64,000 nt of DNA from Mucilaginibacter jinjuensis (GTDB lineage: Bacteria > Bacteroidota > Bacteroidia > Sphingobacteriales > Sphingobacteriaceae): contig NZ_CP117167.1 in the NCBI RefSeq assembly GCF_028596025.1, forward strand, positions 2,480,001 to 2,544,000, given 5' to 3'. The position numbers were made by a program, and so were the translations under genes. Positions 41,999-48,958 of this stretch are shown here, one piece after another. The notes below the pieces were generated by a model that was not told the DNA's origin, did not search any database, and saw only the letters and a program-made list of their open reading frames with translations. The number at the start of each line of letters is the position of its first letter. Positions within the stretch are counted from its first letter, which is position 1.

Positions 41999-42118
41999 TA
42001 TAGAGTTTACCCCTTGTTCAAGCTACTGCTAAAGCACTGTCCTGTGCATTCCCCTAAATTAGGGGAACACTACTGTCAGTACAATTCGCACTTGCGTAAA
42101 TAAGGGGTAAGCTCTATA
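41999..42118. repeat. 120-bp inverted-repeat element with 20-bp ends (MITE-like)
   Basis: The ends TATAGAGTTTACCCCTTGTT and AATAAGGGGTAAGCTCTATA are inverted copies with few mismatches. A nested perfect hairpin TTCCCCTAAATTAGGGGAA lies in the middle, next to a GCACTGTCCTGTGC dyad. It could be a non-autonomous mobile element or a large bidirectional transcript end after the esterase gene (T-rich GTTTTTATT follows). Confidence 0.65.
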
Positions 42119-42157
42119 GTTTTTATTAAAAAACATTGATATTTAATATCTTTAACC

Positions 42158-42454
42158 ATGTACGAAGACATCCAACTCATCAATAACGAGCCTATTCACA
42201 ATTTCGAATTGTTTGTGGAAGGCTACCGCGCTTTTATCGATTATAAAACAAAGGGCGACAAGGTATACCTCATCCATACCGAAGCGCCTGTTGAGCTGGA
42301 AGGCAAAGGCGTGGCCGCAACTATCGTCACCAAAACGTTTGAATACATGGAAGCACGCCATTTAAAACTGGTACCGCTTTGTCCGTATGTGCAAGCCTAC
42401 TTGAAGCGCCATCCGGAATGGAACAGATTACTGGTTGACCGGCCCGCTTCATAA
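42158..42454 (+). CDS. GNAT-like N-acetyltransferase (YjdJ type)
   Basis: 98 residues, a minimal GCN5-related acetyltransferase domain. The acetyl-CoA site resembles VELEGKGVAATIVTKTFEYMEARHLKLVPLCPYVQAYLKRHPEW, the signature of the short YjdJ/GTLF-like group (human GNAT-like NATD1). The substrate is unknown. It lies just upstream of the Crp-like gene on the same strand. Confidence 0.9.
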   Translation: MYEDIQLINNEPIHNFELFVEGYRAFIDYKTKGDKVYLIHTEAPVELEGKGVAATIVTKTFEYMEARHLKLVPLCPYVQAYLKRHPEWNRLLVDRPAS

Positions 42455-42504
42455 ACAGGTTTACGCAAGGTTTCTGTATATTGGTCAGATATTCAGAAAC
42501 CCTT

Positions 42505-43089
42505 ATGTCTACCGATCTCATCCTGCACAATATTGGCAAATACATTAACCTCACTGCCGAAGAAAAAGAATACTTTGTATCGCTTTTGCAGGAAAAAACA
42601 CTGAAGCGTAAAGAGTTTTTGCTGGAGGATGGCCAAATCTGCAAATATTCGGCCTTTACAGTGTCGGGTGTTTTAAGAGGATATACGATCGATGATAACG
42701 GCTTCGAGCATGTACTCAGCTTCGCCCCCGAAGGTTGGTGGATGGCCGATATGTACAGCCTCATCAGTCAGAAGCCCGGCACGCTGAATATCGAAGCCAT
42801 CGAAAAAACAGAACTTCTTTTATTATCCAAAGCCAACCAGGAAGTGCTGTTTGGCAAAGTCCCCAAGTTCGAACGTTTCTTCCGTATCATTACCGAAAAC
42901 TCGCTGGTATCGTATCAGCAACGCTTAATGGATAACCTGAGTTTAACAGCCGAAGAGCGGTACAATAATTTCTGCAAACGGTACCCAACATTAATTAATA
43001 CGCTCCCTAAAAAAGATATCGCTACTTATATCGGTGTTACACCCGAGTTTTTGAGCAGAATGCAGAGTAAATTGCTGAAGCGTCGTTAG
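42505..43089 (+). CDS. Crp/Fnr-family transcriptional regulator
   Basis: 194 residues from the ATG at 42505; an in-frame TTG at 42481 would add 8 residues. The cyclic-nucleotide-binding-like beta barrel comes first (KRKEFLLEDGQICKYSAFTVSGVLRGYTIDDNGFEHVLSFAPEGWW). A short C-terminal HTH follows (LTAEERYNNFCKRYPTLINTLPKKDIATYIGVTPEFLSRMQSKL). The phosphate-binding Arg of true CRP is not obvious, so the ligand is uncertain. This small subclass is abundant in Bacteroidota. Confidence 0.92.
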   Translation: MSTDLILHNIGKYINLTAEEKEYFVSLLQEKTLKRKEFLLEDGQICKYSAFTVSGVLRGYTIDDNGFEHVLSFAPEGWWMADMYSLISQKPGTLNIEAIEKTELLLLSKANQEVLFGKVPKFERFFRIITENSLVSYQQRLMDNLSLTAEERYNNFCKRYPTLINTLPKKDIATYIGVTPEFLSRMQSKLLKRR

Positions 43090-43103
43090 TAGGAGTCTTT
43101 CCT

Positions 43104-43660
43104 CCCCCGTCATTGCGAGGTACGAAGCAATCTCAGGCCGATTAGCACTGCCTTTAATAACGCACAATCCGTTTTTCATTAGGAAGGGTAGTGTGAATTA
43201 TGAATCGTCAGTGGATGTTACTTTCTTTTTCTCTCAAAAAGAAAGTAACGCAAAGAAAAAGTCGTGGCTGCTCAATTTTCTTTGAATGGGTGTGGTGTGG
43301 CCAATGTTGTGCTGGCCGAAAATTAAGATGCCACAATTATTAGGTTATTTAGGGGTTCTTCACAATAGTTTATCATAAAGTTTATAATCTTGCTTCTTTT
43401 TCCAGTCGGCAAACAGCTTCGGCCAAAAGCGGGCAGAACAATGGTGGCTGGTGTGTGGGAAAAGGCATTGGAGATTTTGCAGAAGTGATGGCTTGCGCGA
43501 ACGTAAATAGGGCAAAAGATCCCGGCCTGTGGTTCTGACTGCTTGTGCGGCATGGCCATGTGCGTAAAGAAGCCTTTTGCCAACAAGTGCTTTGGTTACT
43601 TTGGCACCCCAAAGTAACAGCCTACCCGCGGCGATTGAGCGGGACTAACATTCATCAAAG
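43104..43660 (+). repeat. Composite dispersed repeat, copy A
   Basis: About 550 bp. In order: a 'CGTCATTGCGAGGTACGAAG' arm (43108), GATTAGCACTGCC, CCGTTTTTCATTAGG, GTGGATG plus a 14-bp stem GTTACTTTCTTTTT/AAAAAGAAAGTAAC (43217-43249), GTGGCTGCTCAATTTTCT, CCGAAAATTAAGATGCCACA, CAGCTTCGGCCAAAAGCG, GGCAAAAGATCCCGGCCTGT, a second hairpin GTTACTTTGG/CCAAAGTAAC (43595-43618), and CAGCCTACCCGCGGCGATTG. Copy B at 46.1 kb has the same blocks in the same order. It ends within 15-20 bp of the operator region of the pirin gene. Confidence 0.85.
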
Positions 43661-43691
43661 CACAACAATAAAAATGAACGAACGCACCGTT

Positions 43692-43707
43692 CTTGACCCA
43701 GGTCAAG
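43692..43707. promoter_or_regulatory. Palindromic operator upstream of the pirin gene
   Basis: CTTGACCCAGGTCAAG: perfect 7-bp arms around CA, located 21 bp before the -7 element, so it overlaps the -33 region. The regulator is unknown. Confidence 0.6.
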
Positions 43708-43728
43708 TTCCAATCACCAATTCCACCT

Positions 43729-43736
43729 TACCTTTG
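43729..43736 (+). promoter_or_regulatory. -7 promoter element of the pirin gene
   Basis: TACCTTTG (TAnnTTTG) ends 18 bases before the ATG at 43755. It lies inside longer readings that start at 43545 or 43674, so those starts are unlikely. Confidence 0.6.
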
Positions 43737-43754
43737 ATATATCAATTTAAAACA

Positions 43755-44465
43755 ATGGAAAATTTCATCATACATAAAGCAGCAACTCGTGGAATTGCCA
43801 ATCATGGCTGGTTAAACAGTGCTCACAGTTTTAGTTTCGGTAGTTATTATAACCCCGAACGCATGAATTTTGGTGTGTTAAGAGTATTAAACGACGATAC
43901 CGTTGACGGTGGCCGTGGCTTCGGCGATCACCCGCATGATAATATGGAAATTATTTCGATACCCCTCGAAGGAGATTTAGTGCATAAGGATAGTATGGGT
44001 AATGAAGCCATCATCAGGAAAGGTGAAATCCAGGCCATGAGCGCCGGAACCGGTATATATCACAGCGAGTTTAATAAAGATGGCAGCGCCCCTGTTAAAT
44101 TCCTGCAGATCTGGTTATATCCTAATAAACGTAACGTAACCCCACGTTATGATCAGGTTAAGATTGATACTACTGAAAAAAACGTATTTCACCAGATCTT
44201 ATCACCTAATGCAAATGACGTTGGTGTATGGATCCATCAAAATGCCTGGTTTAATATGGGTAAGTTTGATGCAGGTGCCGAAACTACTTACGAGTTAAAT
44301 GATAAGAAGAATGGGGTTTATGCCTTTATCTTAAGTGGTAACGTAACCATCAACGGTCAAGCTTTAGAATCACGCGACGGTATGGGTATTGTTGCCGATA
44401 GCCTGACTGTTAAAGCTGATACCGAAGCTGAGATACTACTGATGGAAGTACCAATGGAACTCTAA
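43755..44465 (+). CDS. Pirin family protein (YhhW-like quercetinase)
   Basis: 236 residues from the ATG at 43755 (MENFIIHKAATRGIANHGWL), the usual size and start for the family. The bicupin metal site is HPHDNMEIIS with TGIYHSEFN; two His plus another His and Glu bind iron. YhhW/pirins show quercetin 2,3-dioxygenase activity in vitro, and the in vivo role is often redox or stress sensing. The frame is open to 43545, but the extra 70 residues are encoded by the composite repeat and the promoter. It is followed after 17 bp by a receiver-like protein. Confidence 0.93.
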   Translation: MENFIIHKAATRGIANHGWLNSAHSFSFGSYYNPERMNFGVLRVLNDDTVDGGRGFGDHPHDNMEIISIPLEGDLVHKDSMGNEAIIRKGEIQAMSAGTGIYHSEFNKDGSAPVKFLQIWLYPNKRNVTPRYDQVKIDTTEKNVFHQILSPNANDVGVWIHQNAWFNMGKFDAGAETTYELNDKKNGVYAFILSGNVTINGQALESRDGMGIVADSLTVKADTEAEILLMEVPMEL

Positions 44466-44482
44466 TAAATCAAAAATCTACC

Positions 44483-44785
44483 ATGAAAAAGATTGAAATA
44501 CTGGCCATTTGCACACACGAAGGTATTTTGCAAACCATAAACCGTTTAATTAATAATAACGAAGCGTGGAACAGCACCTGTGCTGCGAGTATAGACGAAG
44601 CCAGAAAGATTTGTGATAATAGTGAGTTTGATTTGATCCTGATCGGCAGCGGCTTGTCCGCTGCCGAAGAACAGGAACTGGAATCGGTACTGGCTGCGCA
44701 TAAAAATATACCGGTGGTTAAACATTATGGCGGTGGCAGTGGTTTACTTTTCGGCGAGATTCACCACGCATTATCCAACAGGTAA
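44483..44785 (+). CDS. Stand-alone receiver-like domain protein
   Basis: 100 residues with a CheY-like alternation of strands and helices (KKIEILAICTHEGILQTINRLI, then FDLILIGSGL, then IPVVKHYGGGSGLL). FDLILIG would hold the phospho-acceptor, but the position expected to be Asp is hydrophobic or Gly, so it looks like a pseudo-receiver. It has no output domain or kinase nearby and follows the pirin gene by 17 bp, implying linked function. Confidence 0.75.
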   Translation: MKKIEILAICTHEGILQTINRLINNNEAWNSTCAASIDEARKICDNSEFDLILIGSGLSAAEEQELESVLAAHKNIPVVKHYGGGSGLLFGEIHHALSNR

Positions 44786-44885
44786 ATTACCTTTGGGGCG
44801 TTATTTAATATCTTGCTGACGATTAGTTAACACAATTGTTGCCATATTTAGAGATTAAACAAACAGCCCATACAGGTAATACCCA

Positions 44886-45893
44886 ATGAAAGTACTTTAC
44901 GCCATACAAGGAACAGGCAACGGACACTTAAGCCGCTCAATGGATATTGTTCCGCTACTAAAAAATATGGCTGAGGTTGATATCCTGGTAAGTGGCATCC
45001 AGGGCGATTTGTCGCTGCCTTTCCCGGTTAAATACAAATGCCATGGGATGGGGTTTGTATTTGGCAAAAAAGGAGGTGTTGATTTATGGCGAACCTTCTA
45101 CAAATCAAACTTCCGCAAATTCTTAAAAGAGGTTAATAACCTGCCAGTTCATGATTATGACCTGGTGATCACAGATTTCGAACCGGTATCTGCCTGGGCT
45201 TGTTATTTGCACGATAAACCTTGTGTTGGCCTAAGTCACCAGGCTGCGGTATTGGCACATCAAGCCCCAAAGTCAGAATCATCTGATATGGTTGGCCGGT
45301 TGATCTTAAAACAATACGCCCCCACAAGCGAGCAGTACGGCTTTCACTTCAAATCATTCAACGATAATATTTATACCCCGGTTATCCGCCAGCAGGTGCG
45401 TAATATCGAGGTGACTAATAAAGGTCACTACACAGTATACCTTCCGGCTTACGATGATTCGAGGTTGATCACACAGCTTTCCAATTTTAAAGATGTAAAG
45501 TGGGAAGTGTTTTCCAAGCACAACAAAAAGGTACTTAAACATCGCAACATCACTATACAGCCTATTAATAACGAAAAGTTTATTGCCAGCATGGCTTCAT
45601 CAGCAGGTGTACTATGCGGTGCCGGTTTCGAAACTCCGGCCGAAGCGCTGTTTATGAAAAAGAAACTGCTGGTTATCCCTATGAAAAACCAGTACGAGCA
45701 GCAATTAAATGCGGCAGCTCTAAAATCAATGGGTGTGCCGGTGATTAAAAGTCTCAAAGAAAAGCACGAAGAAACTATTGTGAACTGGCTTAAAGACGAT
45801 ACAATTGTTGAAGTAAACTACCCCAACGAAACCCAGGATGTGCTAGATAGGATATTCAAACAGCATGTTATGGAATTGATACCACAACTGTAA
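44886..45893 (+). CDS. Glycosyltransferase-like protein (GT28/MurG-like fold)
   Basis: 335 residues. The N terminus MKVLYAIQGTGNGHLSRSMDIVPLL is the GT-B start of MurG-like and MJ1255-type transferases. The C-terminal nucleotide-sugar site is GVLCGAGFETPAEALFMKKKLLVIPMKNQYEQQLNAAALKSMG (the E...Q pattern). It is predicted cytoplasmic or peripheral. Donor and acceptor are unknown, and it is monocistronic. Confidence 0.88.
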   Translation: MKVLYAIQGTGNGHLSRSMDIVPLLKNMAEVDILVSGIQGDLSLPFPVKYKCHGMGFVFGKKGGVDLWRTFYKSNFRKFLKEVNNLPVHDYDLVITDFEPVSAWACYLHDKPCVGLSHQAAVLAHQAPKSESSDMVGRLILKQYAPTSEQYGFHFKSFNDNIYTPVIRQQVRNIEVTNKGHYTVYLPAYDDSRLITQLSNFKDVKWEVFSKHNKKVLKHRNITIQPINNEKFIASMASSAGVLCGAGFETPAEALFMKKKLLVIPMKNQYEQQLNAAALKSMGVPVIKSLKEKHEETIVNWLKDDTIVEVNYPNETQDVLDRIFKQHVMELIPQL

Positions 45894-45996
45894 AATTAAC
45901 ACAAGATTTAATATTGACCTTACATTAACCCAACAACGTACCTGCATCTTTGCGTCAAGTTTTTTTACATGCAAGGGTAAATAGTTTAGTTAATAT

Positions 45997-46027
45997 AAAT
46001 AAGGAGTGGGCGAGCCACTCCTTATTT
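45997..46027. terminator. Terminator-like hairpin downstream of the glycosyltransferase
   Basis: AAATAAGGAGTGG, loop GCGAG, CCACTCCTTATTT: a perfect 13-bp stem, AT-rich ends usable in both directions. It lies 104 bp after the gene stop, just before the composite repeat copy B. Confidence 0.8.
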
Positions 46028-46064
46028 ATTTCAAGAGGTTTTTAATTAAAATCAATCATCCAAA

Positions 46065-46808
46065 AGCGCGTCATTGCGAGGAATGAAGCAATCTCAAACC
46101 GATTAGCACTGCCTCACATAAACGTAGAAGTCCGTTTTTCATTCTGCTCCCAACACGTCATTGCGAGGAACAGCCTGTCCCGGATTTACTTCGGAAAAGC
46201 AATCCCCGACCTACAGAGTCGCTGATTTAGTTAATGCAGAATTCGTTTTTCATTAGGTGCGGCAATGAAGTATATGAATCGTTAGTGGATGTACTTTTTC
46301 TTTTTCCGCAAAAGAAAAAGTACCAAAAAGAAAACTCGTGGCTGCTCAATTTTCTATTGAAGGGTGTGGTAGGGCAGGAGTTGTGCTATCCGAAAATTAA
46401 GATGCCACAATTATTAGGTTATTAAGGGTTCATCACAACAATTTTAATCCGTTTATCATTTAATTTTGTCATTGCGAGCGATAGCGTGGCAATCTCGTCG
46501 TAGGACTTATAGCTACGAGATTGCTTCGTACCTCGCAATGACAAGTTAATTTAATCTGCAAACAGCTTCGGCCAAAAGCGGTCAGAACAATGTTGGCCTT
46601 GTGTGCTGGAAAGAGGCATTGGAGATTTTGCAGAAGGGCTGACTTGTGCGAGCGCAAGTGGGGCAAAAGATCCCGGCCTGTGTGTTCTGACTGCTTGTGC
46701 AGTATGGCCTCGTGCGCAAAGAAGCCTTTTGCCGATGAGCGATTTGGTTACTTTGGCGCCCCAAAGTAACAGCCTACCCGCGGCGATTGAGCGGGACTGA
46801 CATTCAAT
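46065..46808 (+). repeat. Composite dispersed repeat, copy B (longest)
   Basis: About 740 bp, collinear with copy A at 43.1 kb. It carries additional inserts: a second 'GTCATTGCGAGG' arm with an internal GCCTGTCCCGGATTTACTTC segment (46157-46215) and a full palindromic 'GTCATTGCGAGC' element (46467-46543). Hairpin 1 is GTACTTTTTCTTTT/AAAAGAAAAAGTAC (46291-46323), hairpin 2 GTTACTTTGG/CCAAAGTAAC (46747-46770). The last 245 bp match copy A closely. Short frames inside it are not convincing genes. Confidence 0.85.
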
Positions 46809-46935
46809 TAAATGCAGACATACCCTACAAGTTAGCACAGAACCACCCAATGAAAGTCAAATCAAAGTACAAACACACACCTTTTGTCATGAAATTATAA
46901 TATGATATGCCAAACCGGCATTTTTTTATAAATCA

Positions 46936-46968
46936 TTTGGAAGTTAATCCCAAACATTGATACTTTTG
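46936..46968 (+). promoter_or_regulatory. Promoter of the tetR gene
   Basis: TTTG (46936-46939), a 21-bp spacer, and TACTTTTG (46961-46968) fit -33/-7 consensus. The TetR operator begins at the last base of the -7 element, so binding would block the start site. Confidence 0.7.
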
Positions 46969-46982
46969 CTAACACTGTTAGG
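46968..46982. promoter_or_regulatory. TetR operator O1 (own promoter)
   Basis: GCTAACACTGTTAGG, a 13-bp perfect dyad core CTAACACTGTTAG, at the transcription start of tetR. The same core occurs before the RND operon. Confidence 0.85.
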
Positions 46983-46992
46983 AAATAACAAA

Positions 46993-47589
46993 ATGGGAAT
47001 CGTAGAACGCAGACAGCGTCATAAGGATGAGGTAAAAAAAGATATCATTTGCGCAGCATGGCAAATGGTAAAAGCTGATGGATGGCAATCGCTGTCTATC
47101 CGCAAAATTGCCGATGCCATTGAGTATAGCGTCCCGGTTATTTACGATCACTTCGAAAATAAAGAGGCCATACTCATTGAATTTGGCCGCACAGGATTTC
47201 AACTACTAACTGAAAAAATATTAGAAGCAAAAAGTCAGCACGCTGACCCTGCCGATCAGATCAAAGCAATTGCCGATGCTTATTGGGATTTTGCAATGAA
47301 CAACAAGGAACATTACCAACTGATGTTCGGTATCGGGATGGCTTGCTGCGAATCACCGGAATGTTTACCCGAACAGGTGAAATTTGCTGAGGCAGTAACA
47401 GAATCGATCCAAAGCATGATTGATAAGAGTGGAAGAGACGTAAGCGCCTGCTTAAAGTATCACACATTCTGGTCGGTAATGCACGGGTTAATATCTATCA
47501 AAATAAATGGCAACTCAGTTGTTGATATGGAACTAAACAAAATGGTTTTGCACGATGCCATCACAGGCTTTATCAAAAATTTAAAGTAG
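46993..47589 (+). CDS. TetR/AcrR-family repressor of the RND efflux operon
   Basis: 198 residues from the ATG at 46993 (MGIVERRQRHKDEVKK). The upstream codon at 46957 lies before the promoter and is excluded. The HTH is CAAWQMVKADGWQSLSIRKIADAIEYSVPVIYDHFENKEAIL. The C-terminal ligand-binding domain (TetR_C type) contains YWDFAMNNKEHYQLMFGIGM. The operator present before both this gene and the pump operon shows its target directly. The inducer is probably a pump substrate. Confidence 0.93.
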   Translation: MGIVERRQRHKDEVKKDIICAAWQMVKADGWQSLSIRKIADAIEYSVPVIYDHFENKEAILIEFGRTGFQLLTEKILEAKSQHADPADQIKAIADAYWDFAMNNKEHYQLMFGIGMACCESPECLPEQVKFAEAVTESIQSMIDKSGRDVSACLKYHTFWSVMHGLISIKINGNSVVDMELNKMVLHDAITGFIKNLK

Positions 47590-47611
47590 CGCCTCTTTTT
47601 TTGCTACTATA

Positions 47612-47642
47612 CCTAACACTGTTAGGAAACGTAACATTGTTA
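47612..47642. promoter_or_regulatory. Tandem TetR operators O2-O3 before the RND operon
   Basis: CCTAACACTGTTAGG (47612-47626) is identical in its 13-bp core to O1, and TAACATTGTTA (47632-47642) is a second dyad, centre to centre 18 bp. Two dimers could bind on nearby faces. TAACATTG within O3 is also one base from a -7 consensus. Confidence 0.8.
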
Positions 47643-47740
47643 AAATAATAAAAAATCACACCCTAATTAAACTGCTGTTGAATTATTTGGCAGTATATGC
47701 GGCTTTTTTTACAATAATCAAAATGCAACACAACAAACTC

Positions 47741-48934
47741 ATGAATACATCTCTTAGTCTAAACTTTAACAGCTTTAAAAGGTTTACTGCTGTTAAGATC
47801 GTAGCACTTGGTCTGTTAACGGCGGCACTGGCAAGCTGCGGTCAACCACAGCAGGCACAAGTTGCCCCACCGGCTCCAACCTTACCTGTAGCAGAGGTTC
47901 AGGCTGGTAATGCCACTACTTACCAGGAATATCCAGCCTCTATAGAAGGTACTGTTAACGTTGAAGTTCGCCCACAAGTGAGCGGTACTTTAGATAAAGT
48001 ATTTGTTGACGAGGGTGCTTTTGTACACGCAGGTGAGCCAATATTCAAAATAAACGAATCGCCTTACCGCTCAGCATTAAATAATGCCGTAGCAGCATTA
48101 CACGCAGCAGAAGCAGCACAAGCTAATGCGCAAATTGAGGTTGATAAATTAACCCCGCTGGTAGAAAACAAGGTAGTATCAGATTATCAGTTAAAAACTG
48201 CTAAAGCAAGTTACCGTGTAGCAACTGCCAATATAGAATCGGCAAAAGCTAACGTATCTACAGCACAAATCAACTTAGGTTATACCTTAATTAAAGCTCC
48301 TGTAAATGGTTATATCGGCCGTTTAGAGAAAAAACAAGGAAGTTTAGTTGGCCCAACAGATGTTGCTGCACTTACCGAACTATCTGATGTACACGATGTA
48401 CACGTTTACTTCTCTTTAGGTGAAAAAGACTTCGTTGCCTTTAAAGAACAATATCCGGGCGAAACCATAAAAGATAAATTGAGCAAATTACCAGCAGTAT
48501 CGCTTTTGTTAGCTGATGGTACCGAATATGCCAAACAAGGTAAAATCGACATCATCGACGGTCAGTTTGATAAAACTACCGGTGCAATTACTGTACGTGC
48601 TACCTTCTCAAACCCACAAGGTTTGTTACGCTCTGGCAACACCGGTAAAATTCGCTTAAGCCTCGATCATAAAGATGCTTTGATCGTGCCAGAGTCAGCT
48701 ACGGTTGATATGCAGGATAAAGTGTTTGTGTTTACCGTAGGCGATAGCAGTAAGGTTAAAAAACAAGCGATTACCATCCTTGGTAAAAACGGCGACAATT
48801 ACCTGGTTAAAGACGGTGTAAAAGTTGGCGACCAGATTGTACTGAGCGGCATCGACAAATTACAGGAAGGTATGGTGATACATCCTGAAAAACAACCTGC
48901 TTCTGATAAAGCAGCCGTTGTAGCAAAAAACTAA
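47741..48934 (+). CDS. RND efflux periplasmic adaptor lipoprotein (AcrA/MexA-like)
   Basis: 397 residues from the ATG at 47741; ATGs at 47678 and 47723 are also in frame. The lipoprotein signal is IVALGLLTAALASCGQ with the lipobox Cys in LASC. The order is typical for AcrA: N-terminal barrel and lipoyl halves (VEVRPQVSGTLDKVFVDEGAFVHAGEPIFKI and TLIKAPVNGYIGRLEKKQGSLV), a helical hairpin between them, then the beta-barrel (TVRATFSNPQGLLRSGNTGKIRL) and membrane-proximal domain. It links the inner-membrane pump to the outer-membrane channel. It is first gene of the three-gene operon, 24 bp before the pump. Confidence 0.95.
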   Translation: MNTSLSLNFNSFKRFTAVKIVALGLLTAALASCGQPQQAQVAPPAPTLPVAEVQAGNATTYQEYPASIEGTVNVEVRPQVSGTLDKVFVDEGAFVHAGEPIFKINESPYRSALNNAVAALHAAEAAQANAQIEVDKLTPLVENKVVSDYQLKTAKASYRVATANIESAKANVSTAQINLGYTLIKAPVNGYIGRLEKKQGSLVGPTDVAALTELSDVHDVHVYFSLGEKDFVAFKEQYPGETIKDKLSKLPAVSLLLADGTEYAKQGKIDIIDGQFDKTTGAITVRATFSNPQGLLRSGNTGKIRLSLDHKDALIVPESATVDMQDKVFVFTVGDSSKVKKQAITILGKNGDNYLVKDGVKVGDQIVLSGIDKLQEGMVIHPEKQPASDKAAVVAKN

Positions 48935-48958
48935 TACACACAACTAAACTTTAAAGTT

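Noticed and set aside
43545..43754. N-terminal extension of the pirin frame (70 residues)
   Set aside because: It is encoded by the composite repeat and by the -7 element; family members begin at MENFIIHKAA, so the ATG at 43755 was used.
46469..46850. Several overlapping minus-strand frames in the repeat at 46.5-46.8 kb
   Set aside because: They follow repeat and palindrome sequence in more than one frame, and matching frames in copy A are broken or different. No protein conservation is visible.
46957..46992. Upstream start of the TetR gene
   Set aside because: It precedes the promoter and operator; MGIVERRQRHK is the normal start.
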